From NCBI GenBank assembly GCA_025057645.1, contig JANXBJ010000003.1:1-64000 (forward strand): DNA of 64,000 nucleotides. The letters run 5' to 3'. The DNA comes from Anaerolineales bacterium. GTDB lineage: Bacteria > Chloroflexota > Anaerolineae > Anaerolineales > UBA4823. A program made the translations under genes and the position numbers. Positions 1 through 8,163 of this stretch are shown here, one piece after another. The notes under the pieces are model-generated. The model was given only the letters and a program-made list of their open reading frames with translations. It was not told the origin of the DNA and did no database searches. Position 1 is the first letter of the stretch. Every line of letters starts with the position of its first letter.

Positions 1-4
1 GCGA

Positions 5-1117
5 ATGAGATTGAGGAGCGAATTTGTGCAACTTGCCCAAGTGGAAGGCGTGAATTTCAGCGAGCTCTGCCGTCGTTTTGGCGTCAGTCGCAAGACGGGG
101 TACAAATGGTTGCGTCGCTATCGTCAAGAAGGTGCAGAGGGGCTGGCTGATCGCTCGCGGCGGCCGCATCACAGTCCGAAGCGCAGTGCTGCAGAAGTTG
201 AGCAAAGGGTCTTGGAAGTGCGTCAAGAACATCCGGCTTGGGGCGGGCGGAAGATCAAGGCTTATTTGGAGCAAACGCAGGGGGTGCAGGCGCCGAGTGC
301 CAGCACGATCACGGCTATCTTGCATCGTCAGGAGCAAATTGATGCAGAAGAGTCGCTCAAACATCGGGCCTTTCAGCGTTTTGAGATGGCGCACCCCAAT
401 GAACTGTGGCAAATGGACTTCAAGGGATATTTTCGGCTGGAAGCGGGGGGGAAATGTCATCCCTTGACCGTTTTGGACGATTATTCTCGCTTTTTGATTG
501 GCTTGCGGGCTTGTAGCGACCAGAGCCACCTGACCGTCAAAACGCAACTGAGCGAGTTGTTTCGCCAGTATGGCTTGCCCGAGCGGATGCTGATGGATAA
601 CGGTTCGCCATGGGGAGATGACGCCGAAACCCATCACACGGTTTTGACCGTCTGGTTGATGCGCTTGGGTATCCAGGTTTGCCATAGCCGTCCGTATCAT
701 CCCCAAACCTTAGGCAAGGATGAACGCCTCCACCGCACGCTTCAAGCGGAATTGCTGCGTTATCTCAAGCCCGATCATCTGGCTGCTTGTCAAACTCAGT
801 TTGACCGCTGGCGAGCAGTCTACAATGCACAGCGTCCCCATGAAGCTCTAGACCTCCAACCACCAGCCATCCGTTACCAACCCAGCCCGCGCCCCTTTCC
901 CGAAGTCTTGCCCCCCATCGAATACGAACCCCAGGACTTGCTCCGCTGCGTCGATGTCAACGGTCGTTTCCGTTTTCGCAACCGTGTCTTTCGAGTCGGG
1001 AAAGCCTTCCGCAGTCAAATTGTTGCCTTGCGTCCGCAAGAGATCGATGGTATGTTTGCGGTGTACTTCTGTCATTCGAAAATCGCTGAGATCAACCTCA
1101 GAGAAGTGAAACCTTAA
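5..1117 (+). CDS. IS481-family DDE transposase
   Basis: Integrase-type transposase that would catalyse cut or copy-and-paste movement of the element. The N-terminal 50 residues form a helix-turn-helix (LCRRFGVSRKTGYKWLRR), followed by a second HTH_29/32-like segment and an rve integrase core from about residue 130. The catalytic triad is visible: D138 in WQMDFKG, D198 in MLMDNGS and E240 in GKDERLHRTL. The C-terminal 70 residues form the small beta domain usual for the family. The 370-aa length is about normal for intact members. The ATG lies only 4 nt from the window edge, so a slightly longer N-terminus starting outside is possible. The gene appears intact and so potentially active. Confidence 0.9.
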   Translation: MRLRSEFVQLAQVEGVNFSELCRRFGVSRKTGYKWLRRYRQEGAEGLADRSRRPHHSPKRSAAEVEQRVLEVRQEHPAWGGRKIKAYLEQTQGVQAPSASTITAILHRQEQIDAEESLKHRAFQRFEMAHPNELWQMDFKGYFRLEAGGKCHPLTVLDDYSRFLIGLRACSDQSHLTVKTQLSELFRQYGLPERMLMDNGSPWGDDAETHHTVLTVWLMRLGIQVCHSRPYHPQTLGKDERLHRTLQAELLRYLKPDHLAACQTQFDRWRAVYNAQRPHEALDLQPPAIRYQPSPRPFPEVLPPIEYEPQDLLRCVDVNGRFRFRNRVFRVGKAFRSQIVALRPQEIDGMFAVYFCHSKIAEINLREVKP

Positions 1118-1127
1118 CAAATTCACT

Positions 1128-1167
1128 TGTAACCCATGTCTCCGAACACCTGTTACCCATGTCTACG
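1128..1167 (+). repeat. Tandem IS-end repeat (two 17-bp copies)
   Basis: TGTAACCCATGTCTCCG at 1128 and TGTTACCCATGTCTACG at 1151 differ at two positions and are separated by 6 nt. They lie directly after the transposase stop and probably form the transposase-binding end of the IS. Confidence 0.7.
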
Positions 1168-2272
1168 GTCTATACAATGGGAGAGGGGAGCTAAATCCCC
1201 CTCTCCCACCGGGAGAGGGGAAAGGGGTGAGGGAAAAGCGCAGCGATCCCTAGTGCTGTTCGCCCTATTCCTCTTTTCTGCGCTCTCCCTCCTCTTGGCT
1301 GCCTCCGACCCCGTCCACGCCCAAGCTCCGATCCAAGTGGGCTTGGTGGTTCAATCGGCGCCGGGGAACGTGCTCACTAAATGTGTCACTCTGAGCCAGC
1401 CCAACCCCACGGGTTGGGATGTGCTGGTGGCAGCCAATGTCGGTGTGGTGGGCTCCCCCAGCGGCATGGGCATGGCGGTTTGCGCAATCGGCAACGTGGG
1501 CTGCCCACCGAACGACTGTTTTTGCAAATTCAACACGGGAGAAAATCTCTATTGGTCTTACTGGCACTCGAAAGGGTCAGGTTGGGTGTATTCCAACTTG
1601 GGCGCCAGCAATTACATTGTCTCGCCGGGCGAGGTCGAGGGCTGGATTTGGGGCGATGGACGCACTCCCCCACCGCTCATTCCTTTTGAGCAGATCTGCG
1701 CTGCGCCTGCGACGGCGACCTCTACGAGCACTCCCCTGCCCACCTCGACCTTCACCTTGACCCCACTGCCGACGTCTACGTTTACCCTCACTCCTCTGCC
1801 GTTGGCGACCACGGCTTCTCCACCCAACCCTTCGCCAACGCCTCGATTGCCTACCTCGGCCCCCGTGAGCCTGCCCACTTCCTCCCCGACGCCCATCCCC
1901 CCTACTGCAACGTCTGCGCTCCAAGGGCCGCTGCGCACGCCAACCCTAACTCCCAGCCCAACCATCACTCTGCCGTTTGGCGCGTTCGTGGCAGCGACCA
2001 CCGTTGCGCCGGCGCAGAACCCGCCGCAATCGCTTGCCGAGCAACCCACCGAGGTCGCACTGGACTTACAAGCCATCTCCCTCACCGCCACAGCCGCTGA
2101 AGCAGCCCGGCAATTCGAGTCGCCTAGCGGAGAAGGGCAACAGCCACAGGAGGCAAGCCAGGTCGGTTTTGGCATCCCCGCTTTGGATATCGCCTATTTC
2201 GTTTTCTTCGCCATCGCAGGAGGGTTGTTGATTACCCTAATTGTTCTCGTCCGCCGCCGGGGTGGGGCATGA
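1136..2272 (+). CDS. Membrane-anchored transcobalamin-like (DUF4430-like) surface protein
   Basis: Predicted secreted domain tethered to the membrane, first gene of the ECF transporter operon. A hydrophobic segment at residues 40-62 ending in VHAQA looks like a signal peptide. Residues 65-175 resemble the beta-grasp DUF4430/transcobalamin C-terminal fold (NLYWSYWHSKG, then GASNYIVSPGEVEGWIWGDG). A Thr/Pro/Ser-rich linker runs from about 185 to 300, and a transmembrane helix plus an Arg-rich tail ends the protein. The stop overlaps the start of ecfS as ATGA, so the genes are translationally coupled. The 5' end is disturbed: the only ATG in frame lies inside the IS end repeat, and residues 20-33 are encoded by a palindromic repeat. 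GTG at 1253 is an alternative start. I infer a substrate-capture role, perhaps for a cobalamin-like ligand; the substrate is not shown by the sequence. Confidence 0.6.
   Translation: MSPNTCYPCLRSIQWERGAKSPSPTGRGERGEGKAQRSLVLFALFLFSALSLLLAASDPVHAQAPIQVGLVVQSAPGNVLTKCVTLSQPNPTGWDVLVAANVGVVGSPSGMGMAVCAIGNVGCPPNDCFCKFNTGENLYWSYWHSKGSGWVYSNLGASNYIVSPGEVEGWIWGDGRTPPPLIPFEQICAAPATATSTSTPLPTSTFTLTPLPTSTFTLTPLPLATTASPPNPSPTPRLPTSAPVSLPTSSPTPIPPTATSALQGPLRTPTLTPSPTITLPFGAFVAATTVAPAQNPPQSLAEQPTEVALDLQAISLTATAAEAARQFESPSGEGQQPQEASQVGFGIPALDIAYFVFFAIAGGLLITLIVLVRRRGGA
1179..1232 (+). repeat. GC-rich palindromic repeat (gggagagggg type)
   Basis: GGGAGAGGGG, CCCCCTCTCCC and GGGAGAGGGGAAAGGGGTGAGGG are arranged as overlapping inverted repeats between the IS end and the signal-peptide coding sequence. 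The same motif family recurs inside genes at 44692-44812, 45261-45344, 50876-50942 and 53341-53422. Confidence 0.7.
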
Positions 2273-3096
2273 TCGGGAGCAGAGGGGAACGCTTGCTAAG
2301 CAATCTAGTTATTCTCGCCAGCACACTATTGGGATGTTTTTCCTTTCTTTACCCGTTCTTCTTGCCCAATTTCCAGCAAACCCCCAGCCCGGCAGGCATT
2401 CGCTTGAGTGAGATGCCCCTGACTATGACCCTGGTGCTGGGCTTGTGTGTGATTGCCCTTTTGTTCGAGTCTCAGCAGGGTGCCTCCAATGCCCGTATGG
2501 TAGCGTTGATGGGGGTTCTGGTTGCCCTGAACTCCGTTTTGCGCTATATCGAGGTGGCAATTCCGGGTCCTGGGGGGTTCAGCCCGGTCTTCTTCTTGAT
2601 CATCCTATCCGGGTATTTGTTCGGGGCGAAGTTCGGCTTCCTGATGGGGGCGATGACCTTGTTTGTCTCGGCGATTCTGACCGGCGGGGTCGGTCCGTGG
2701 CTTCCCAGCCAAATGTTCACCGCCGGTTGGGTTGGGATGAGCGCAGCGATTCTCTCACCGCTGGTCGTCCGCTTGGGCTGGCAGCAAAGGCGCGGGGAGA
2801 TCGTCCTGCTTGCGCTATTTGGGTTTGGATGGGGCTTGTTATATGGAGCGATTATGAATTTGTGGTCTTGGCCGTTCATCACCGGGCCCGCCGATCAGTA
2901 TTGGCAGCCAGGCATTTCTTTTGCCGAGACCATTGCCCGTTATGGTGTGTTTTACCTCGCCACTTCTCTGGCCTGGGATTTGGGTCGCTCGCTGGGCAAT
3001 GTGCTACTGATCGGTTTATTCGGCACAGCCACTTTGCGCGTGCTGCGCCGCTTTCGGGAACGGTTCACCTTCGTGTATCAACCAGCGGAGGTGTAG
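2269..3096 (+). CDS. ECF transporter substrate-binding (S) component
   Basis: Integral membrane protein of 275 aa with about six hydrophobic helices, the expected size and topology for an ECF S component that captures a vitamin or metal ligand in the membrane. The segment FGAKFGFLMGAMTLFVSAIL, followed by GPWLPSQMF, resembles the glycine-rich helix packing of S components of the CbrT/HmpT type. Genes for EcfT and a double EcfA follow directly, making a dedicated (group I-like) ECF operon. The start overlaps the preceding stop (ATGA). Specificity cannot be read from the sequence. The adjacent transcobalamin-like protein makes a corrinoid a reasonable guess only. Confidence 0.8.
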   Translation: MIGSRGERLLSNLVILASTLLGCFSFLYPFFLPNFQQTPSPAGIRLSEMPLTMTLVLGLCVIALLFESQQGASNARMVALMGVLVALNSVLRYIEVAIPGPGGFSPVFFLIILSGYLFGAKFGFLMGAMTLFVSAILTGGVGPWLPSQMFTAGWVGMSAAILSPLVVRLGWQQRRGEIVLLALFGFGWGLLYGAIMNLWSWPFITGPADQYWQPGISFAETIARYGVFYLATSLAWDLGRSLGNVLLIGLFGTATLRVLRRFRERFTFVYQPAEV

Positions 3097-3099
3097 CCG

Positions 3100-4161
3100 A
3101 TGCCAGGAGGACACGCGCCCATACACTTTCATCCATGGGTATGGCTAACTTGGACAGGAAGCACTCTCCTGTGCGTCTCGCTGACGCGCAATCCTCTCTA
3201 TCTGGTGGTGGTGTGGTTGTGTGTGGCGATTGTGCATGCCGCAGGCGGCATGGGGGAGCTAGCTAGGGGGAGCGCTCCCTTTCCTCTCTGGCTTAGTCTC
3301 ACTGTTGTGCCGTTGGGAGCGCTGTTTAACGCTCTGACGGTGCACGTGGGCGAAAACATCCTCTTCGTCATCCCCGGAGCAATTCCCCTGCTAAGCGGAC
3401 GCGTTACTTGGGAAGCCGCCCTCTATGGGGCAACCAACGGATTGGCGTTGGGGGTTATCCTGCTCGTTTTTTGGGTTTTCAACCGCAATGTCTCAATTCC
3501 TTCATTTCTACGGCTATTGCCCCGTGCCTTTCATTCCCTGGCAGTTGTCGGGTCGATCGCTATGACGTTTGTTCCTTGCTTGCAACAGCAATATCAACAG
3601 ATTCAAGAAGCCCAGGCAATTCGCGGCAAGCAGCTCAGGGGCATTCGCGATCAGCTCGGATTGCTTTTGCCGCTTTTGGTCAGCTCGTTGGAGCATGCCT
3701 TTCAATTGGCGGAGGTGATGACGGCGCGCGGTTTTCTCGCTTCCCTATCCCCCCTGACTCGGAGCAACCTGCGGGCTGCCTTTTTAGGCGGCTTTGGTTT
3801 GGTTCTAGGAGGTTGGCTGTCTCGTTTTTGGGGCCTGCCGGGTTGGATTGCTAGTCTTCTGTTTTGGTGTGCCTTGGCGCTCTTTGGGGCTTTGTTCTTC
3901 TTGGCAATGCGTCAAGTGCGTTACACGATCTATCGCCCCCGGCGTTTTGGCGTGCGCGATGGGTTGGCAATCGGCGGGCCTTCTTTGCTTTCGCTGCTTC
4001 TGGTCTTGAATCACCTTTTCCCTGAGCGAGGCCTCCTCGCCTACACCCCCTATCCCGCCTTGACCCTGCCGCCCTTTGAGCCTTTGGTGGCCTTCCTCCT
4101 GTTAGGCATTCTCAGCCCATTCCTTGTTGCCGTTTTTGCTGGCCATGATTCGCTTTCGTAG
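3100..4161 (+). CDS. ecfT: ECF transporter transmembrane coupling protein EcfT
   Basis: Energy-coupling transmembrane subunit linking the S component to the ATPases. It has N- and C-terminal hydrophobic helices and a cytoplasmic helical region around residues 165-215. That region carries both alanine-arginine-glycine coupling motifs typical of EcfT (AQAIRG, then AEVMTARGF). At 353 aa it is somewhat longer than the usual 260-280 aa because of extra C-terminal helices. It starts 3 nt after ecfS behind a GGAGG and overlaps the start of the ATPase gene, so it is part of one operon. Confidence 0.85.
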   Translation: MPGGHAPIHFHPWVWLTWTGSTLLCVSLTRNPLYLVVVWLCVAIVHAAGGMGELARGSAPFPLWLSLTVVPLGALFNALTVHVGENILFVIPGAIPLLSGRVTWEAALYGATNGLALGVILLVFWVFNRNVSIPSFLRLLPRAFHSLAVVGSIAMTFVPCLQQQYQQIQEAQAIRGKQLRGIRDQLGLLLPLLVSSLEHAFQLAEVMTARGFLASLSPLTRSNLRAAFLGGFGLVLGGWLSRFWGLPGWIASLLFWCALALFGALFFLAMRQVRYTIYRPRRFGVRDGLAIGGPSLLSLLLVLNHLFPERGLLAYTPYPALTLPPFEPLVAFLLLGILSPFLVAVFAGHDSLS

Positions 4162-5872
4162 AGTCTCTTTCCGCTACTCTCGGACCGAGCCTTGGGTGGT
4201 TCGGGCGGCGAATTTTGAGATTCCTCGGGGCAGCTTTTGTCTGGTCTGTGGTGCATCGGGCAGCGGCAAATCCACCCTCTTGCGCCTGATCAACGGCTTA
4301 GTGCCGCACTTCAGCGGGGGAGTCGTAGAGGGAGAGATCGAAGTCAATGGTCTCAACCCCATTCAGCTTGGACCGGCGCCGATGAGCCGAGTGGTGGGGT
4401 TCGTCTTTCAAGACCCCGAAACGCAGTTCATTCTGGATAATGTTGAGGATGAGATCGCCTTCAATCTAGAGAATGCGGCTGTACCAGCGCAGCAAATAAC
4501 CTATCGCATCGAAGAAACACTCCGGGGTTTGGGGATTGAGCATTTGCAGCGGCGGCGGCTGGAGAGTCTCTCTGGAGGAGAAAAGCAAAAGGTAGCTATT
4601 GCTACGGTCCTGTCTCTCGCTCCAAGCATCTTGGTGTTTGACGAACCAACTTCCCAATTGGATGGTCAATCCGCAGAAGAAATCTTGACTTTGATTCAAA
4701 CCCTTGCTCGACAGCGGCAGATGACAATTGTAGTTGCCGAGCATCGCCTCGACCGCCTGTTACACTTTGCCGATCGTCTCGTTTATCTTCCGGCATGTGG
4801 AGAACCACCTTTGGTGGGCGAGCCGCAGCATATCCTGCCGCACATAGAGGCTGTGCCGCCAGTGGTGCAATTGGGCAAGCGCTTGGGGTATCGACCTCTT
4901 CCACTTAGCATCAGCGAGGGGCGTCAAATGCTCCAAGACTTGGGGGTGGATCAGGCGGATCATCGGGATCGTCTGCTTGCTACCGATTCGGCTAGTCTGC
5001 CCTCTCTGCCGCCTCTGCTGTCGGCTGAAGGGGTGAGCGTTCGTTACGGCAAGACACAAGCCTTATCCGAGGTCAGCCTTGATCTTTTTCCTGCGCAGAT
5101 TACCTGTCTGATGGGAGCCAACGGGGCGGGCAAGACCACCTTGTTGCGGGCCATTCTCGGGCTGGTGCCCTTGCAACAAGGGCAAATCCGGTTACAGTCT
5201 GAGGATATCACCAGCCTGCCCACTTGGCGGAGAAGTCGTGTGATCGGTTACTTGCCGCAGGACCCAAATGCCCTCTTGTTTTCGGAGACGGTCCTAGAAG
5301 AGTGCTTGCTTACCCTGCGCAATCATGCGCTGCCCGAGGAGCAGGGCAAGGTCCTGGATTTATTAAGCCAGTTAGGGCTAGCGGAGCTTGTCCAGCGTTA
5401 TCCACGCGAGCTGAGCGTTGGGGAGCGGCAACGTGTGGCCTTGGGGTCGATTTTGATTACCGAGCCACGAGTGCTTCTGCTGGATGAACCGACGCGCGGC
5501 TTAGACGAGCGGGCAAAAGCTAGGTTGGGCGAGCTATTGCGCGCTCTAAAGACGAAGGGGATGGCGGTTCTGGTGGTCACCCACGACGTCGAATTCGTGT
5601 TGAACCTTGCGGACCGATTGTGTGTTCTCAAGCAAGGGAAAGTGATTGCCGACGGCATGCCGATAGAAGTGTTGCGCAAGACAGGCCTTCCGCCTCCCCA
5701 AATTATGCAGTTATTTCCTGAGCACGAGTTTCGAAATGTCGAAGAGGCTTTGGCGGCTATTGGCGAAGTTTTGTCCCACATGCCCGACAAAAGCGATCGC
5801 CGGGCAGCGCCCGCTTGCCACAATGGTGACAATAAACTGTGCCCTCGGGAATCACCTCCCGTGGTTCGATGA
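4145..5872 (+). CDS. Fused ECF ATPase (EcfA-EcfA' tandem ABC domains)
   Basis: Two complete ABC ATPase domains in one chain power the ECF transporter. Domain 1 has Walker A GASGSGKST, signature LSGGEKQK and Walker B ILVFDEPT. Domain 2 has GANGAGKTT, LSVGERQR and VLLLDEPT. H-loops are present in both halves (VVAEHR, VVTHDVE). I take ATG 4145 (MIRFRRVSF) rather than the track start at 4124, because the domain begins there; either way it overlaps the ecfT end. The last roughly 38 residues (from LSHMPDKSD) look unlike ABC sequence and are read antisense to the 3' end of the convergent zinc-ribbon gene, suggesting loss of an earlier stop codon. Confidence 0.9.
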   Translation: MIRFRRVSFRYSRTEPWVVRAANFEIPRGSFCLVCGASGSGKSTLLRLINGLVPHFSGGVVEGEIEVNGLNPIQLGPAPMSRVVGFVFQDPETQFILDNVEDEIAFNLENAAVPAQQITYRIEETLRGLGIEHLQRRRLESLSGGEKQKVAIATVLSLAPSILVFDEPTSQLDGQSAEEILTLIQTLARQRQMTIVVAEHRLDRLLHFADRLVYLPACGEPPLVGEPQHILPHIEAVPPVVQLGKRLGYRPLPLSISEGRQMLQDLGVDQADHRDRLLATDSASLPSLPPLLSAEGVSVRYGKTQALSEVSLDLFPAQITCLMGANGAGKTTLLRAILGLVPLQQGQIRLQSEDITSLPTWRRSRVIGYLPQDPNALLFSETVLEECLLTLRNHALPEEQGKVLDLLSQLGLAELVQRYPRELSVGERQRVALGSILITEPRVLLLDEPTRGLDERAKARLGELLRALKTKGMAVLVVTHDVEFVLNLADRLCVLKQGKVIADGMPIEVLRKTGLPPPQIMQLFPEHEFRNVEEALAAIGEVLSHMPDKSDRRAAPACHNGDNKLCPRESPPVVR

Positions 5873-6689
5873 TCAACCGCCGCCGGCGCGATCGGTCGGT
5901 CTTCTTGCGCGGCTGGACCATGCGAGCTTGCCAGAACCACCAAGCGACGGAGCCGAAAATCAACAAAAGGCCTAATCCGCCCAGCAGCCAGGGGAGTGCG
6001 TTTTCTGTGGCAGGGATGCTTGAGGTAGCACTGCCCATCGGGGCGCTGGGCTGCACTTGTAAACCCTCGGCGGTTAGGGCATCGCTGGGTTTGCGATATT
6101 GAATCGTGACTTCAAAACTTTGTCCTGCTGCCAGCGAATCGACCTGGGTGACGTAATAGGTGAGGCCGTCTTTTCCGATAGCGAGATTGCTTGTGTGGGG
6201 AGTGATCCTCATCTCGGCTGCGCCGAGCGGCCGTTGAACTCGGAGGGTGAATTCGTCAACAGCATAGTCTCCCGGCCATTGGTAATGAAAGGTGCGCTCG
6301 GGGCCCTCTTTTTTCAGCGAGGGATCATAGTATTCTAATTGCACCTCGGGCAGAGTGGTGGTAAAGACAACTTCGCTCCATTCGCCTAAAATGTTGCGGC
6401 TATACACAAGATTGATTAGGGTGCCGTCTGCCTCGCGCATAGCTAGCGCGTTGGGTTCACCGGCTGCAACCGGGGTGCGCATGCGCAGTTCAACGGGCAG
6501 CCCGATCTCCTTCGGTAAGGTGATGCGGTAAATCACAAGCACCGAGGGACGGTCATACTCCGGCCAGATGTCTACTTCGAGAGAGTGAAGCTTGAGCGGG
6601 GTGTTCTGTGCCTTGGCACTGGGGGGGAGCGCACCAAGCCAGAGAAGGAGCAGACTCCCGAGGAAGAGCAAGAAAGCTTTTCTCCTCAT
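5757..6689 (-). CDS. Secreted-domain membrane protein with C-terminal zinc ribbon
   Basis: 310 aa with unknown function. A clear signal peptide (RRKAFLLFLGSLLLLWLG) is followed by a beta-rich extracellular region to about residue 215, a transmembrane helix (LPWLLGGLGLLLIFGSVAWWFW) and a basic stretch. The end is a cytoplasmic zinc ribbon with two CxxC knuckles (CHHCG and CRACG). This inside-out arrangement (external sensor, internal zinc finger) is a recurring Chloroflexi architecture, but I do not recognise a characterised member. It converges on the ECF ATPase gene with a 116-bp overlap. An extended -10 box sits so close to the ATG that the transcript may be leaderless. Confidence 0.75.
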   Translation of the reverse strand: MRRKAFLLFLGSLLLLWLGALPPSAKAQNTPLKLHSLEVDIWPEYDRPSVLVIYRITLPKEIGLPVELRMRTPVAAGEPNALAMREADGTLINLVYSRNILGEWSEVVFTTTLPEVQLEYYDPSLKKEGPERTFHYQWPGDYAVDEFTLRVQRPLGAAEMRITPHTSNLAIGKDGLTYYVTQVDSLAAGQSFEVTIQYRKPSDALTAEGLQVQPSAPMGSATSSIPATENALPWLLGGLGLLLIFGSVAWWFWQARMVQPRKKTDRSRRRRLIIEPREVIPEGTVYCHHCGKRALPGDRFCRACGTKLRQ

Positions 6690-6697
6690 AGGCTTCT

Positions 6698-6706
6698 ATC
6701 TTACCA
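6698..6706 (-). promoter_or_regulatory. Extended -10 promoter element of zinc-ribbon gene
   Basis: On the minus strand this reads TGGTAAGAT, a TGn-extended -10. It ends 9 nt before the ATG, which puts the predicted transcription start within about 0-3 nt of the start codon. No good -35 is visible. Confidence 0.4.
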
Positions 6707-6906
6707 CGAGCACCTGCGGCCGAAAAGGTGCTTTCTCGACTCTGTAGGGGGACTTTCGATGGAAAGGGGTCTCAAAGAAACCTTTGAGTAAGCGCTTATA
6801 CGACCGTTAGTGGGCTTTCGTCTCTGCGACCGGGGAATGCTTCCTCCGCGTTACCAAAAATCGAGGGGGCAACCTGTGTTTCTAAGGACTTCGAGTAAAA
6901 TTAGAG

Positions 6907-7482
6907 GTGATGGCGCGAGACGACGCACTCCGATGGGACTCCCGCTACCGAGAAAGCAGCCTATTGAGCCTGCGCAAGCCGCGATCGTTTCTGCTCGAGG
7001 TCGAGGAGTGGTTGCCGCAGCGAGGCTGGGTATTGGATTTGGCGATGGGCTTGGGGCAAAACGCAGCGTTCCTAGCCGAGAGAGGGCTTAGGGTGGTGGG
7101 GGTCGATATTTCGCTCACCGCTCTAAGACGGGCAAAAATTCTTTATCCACAGGTGATGACAATTTGTGCTGATCTGGAACATTTTTCTCTGCCCGAAAAA
7201 ACCTTTAATGTGGTTTTGAACTTTTATTACCTTCAACGATCTCTTTGGGAGGGTGTGCGGAGGTGGCTTAAACCCGGTGGACTGTTAATTGTGGAGACCA
7301 TGACCCAAGAAATGAAAAGGGTCAAGCCGGAAATTGACGAGCGGTATCTTCTTCGACCTGGTGAATTGGAGAAAAGTTTTGAGGATTTCGAAATCTTACT
7401 CTATTGGGAAGGCTGGCGGGACCTAGGAGGAGAGCATCCTCGTGCCGTAGCCTCTTTATTGGCGCGTAAGCCGGAAGTTTAG
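6907..7482 (+). CDS. Class I SAM-dependent methyltransferase
   Basis: 191-aa methyltransferase of the TehB-like size class. The SAM-binding motif I is VLDLAMGLGQNAAFLAERG at about residue 42. Motif II acid follows in VVGVDIS, a further acidic residue in ICADLEHF, and the post-core strand is WLKPGGLLIVET. The substrate is unknown. GTG 6907 and ATG 6910 are adjacent possible starts behind TTAGAGG. The following gene begins 12 nt or less downstream, so the genes from here to the radical SAM gene probably form one transcript. Confidence 0.8.
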   Translation: MMARDDALRWDSRYRESSLLSLRKPRSFLLEVEEWLPQRGWVLDLAMGLGQNAAFLAERGLRVVGVDISLTALRRAKILYPQVMTICADLEHFSLPEKTFNVVLNFYYLQRSLWEGVRRWLKPGGLLIVETMTQEMKRVKPEIDERYLLRPGELEKSFEDFEILLYWEGWRDLGGEHPRAVASLLARKPEV

Positions 7483-7494
7483 TTGAGCAAGTCG

Positions 7495-8157
7495 ATGTGC
7501 GGACGGTTCACCCTTTCTGCTGAACTGGAGGAGCTGCAGAGGGCATTTCCCGGGGTGGAATTTCCTCCTCAAATGGCCCCACGCTACAATATTGCTCCTT
7601 CTCAGCCAGTGGCTGTAATTACCAACCAGAATCCGCGAAAGGTGGATTTCTTCGTCTGGGGGCTGATCCCGAGCTGGGCAAAAGACCCTCGCATCGGTCA
7701 ACGGCTGATCAACGCACGCGCAGAGACCTTGAGCCAAAAGCCGGCTTTTCGCGGTGCTTTTCGCTATCGCCGCTGTTGCGTCCTCGCCGATGGTTTTTTT
7801 GAGTGGCGTAGGGAGGGGAAAACGAAAATACCACATCTGGTGCGGCTGAAGTCCAAAATGCCTTTTGCAATGGCCGGTTTGTGGGATCGATGGCAAAGCC
7901 CTGACGGCTCGGAGATCTTTTCCTGTACGATCATCACCACTGACGCTAACGAACTGGTTCAGTCTCTCCATTCGCGGATGCCTGTGATCCTTCCTGCTTC
8001 CGCCTACTCCGTTTGGCTCGGAACGCCTGCTGCCGATCTTGAGCAACTGAGCGCCTTGCTTCGTCCCTATCCGGCTTCGGAAATGGAACTCTTTGCGGTC
8101 TCTCCATCGGCTAATAATCCCCGATGGGATCGAGCCGAATGTATCCAACCTGTGTGA
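7495..8157 (+). CDS. HMCES/YedK SRAP-domain DNA-crosslink protein
   Basis: SRAP-family protein that covalently traps abasic sites in single-stranded DNA. The family works through a cysteine exposed as residue 1 after Met removal. I therefore choose ATG 7495 (MCGRFT), not the TTG at 7483, because only this start places Cys2 correctly. Other family residues are visible: NARAET, GFFEWRR with the catalytic Glu, and the His in LHSRMPVIL. At 220 aa it has the usual length. It lies between a methyltransferase and glycerate kinase without obvious functional linkage. Confidence 0.93.
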   Translation: MCGRFTLSAELEELQRAFPGVEFPPQMAPRYNIAPSQPVAVITNQNPRKVDFFVWGLIPSWAKDPRIGQRLINARAETLSQKPAFRGAFRYRRCCVLADGFFEWRREGKTKIPHLVRLKSKMPFAMAGLWDRWQSPDGSEIFSCTIITTDANELVQSLHSRMPVILPASAYSVWLGTPAADLEQLSALLRPYPASEMELFAVSPSANNPRWDRAECIQPV

Positions 8158-8163
8158 TTGAGA

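Larger units (their letters stand above)
1..1170 (+). mobile_element. IS481-type insertion sequence, right part
   Basis: A DDE transposase gene fills 5-1117. It is followed at once by two copies of a 17-bp direct repeat of the form TGT(A/T)ACCCATGTCT(C/A)CG, at 1128-1144 and 1151-1167. Sequences of this kind sit at the ends of IS481-family elements. The left end lies outside the window, so the inverted-repeat partner and target duplication cannot be checked and the outer boundary (about 1167-1176) is approximate. Confidence 0.7.

Noticed and set aside
1170-1260. Cobalamin riboswitch ahead of the ECF operon
   Set aside because: The short space is filled by the IS end and a palindromic repeat; no B12-box is seen.
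2445-3266. 273-aa ORF overlapping ecfS and ecfT in another frame
   Set aside because: No family features; it is a shadow of two well-supported membrane protein genes.
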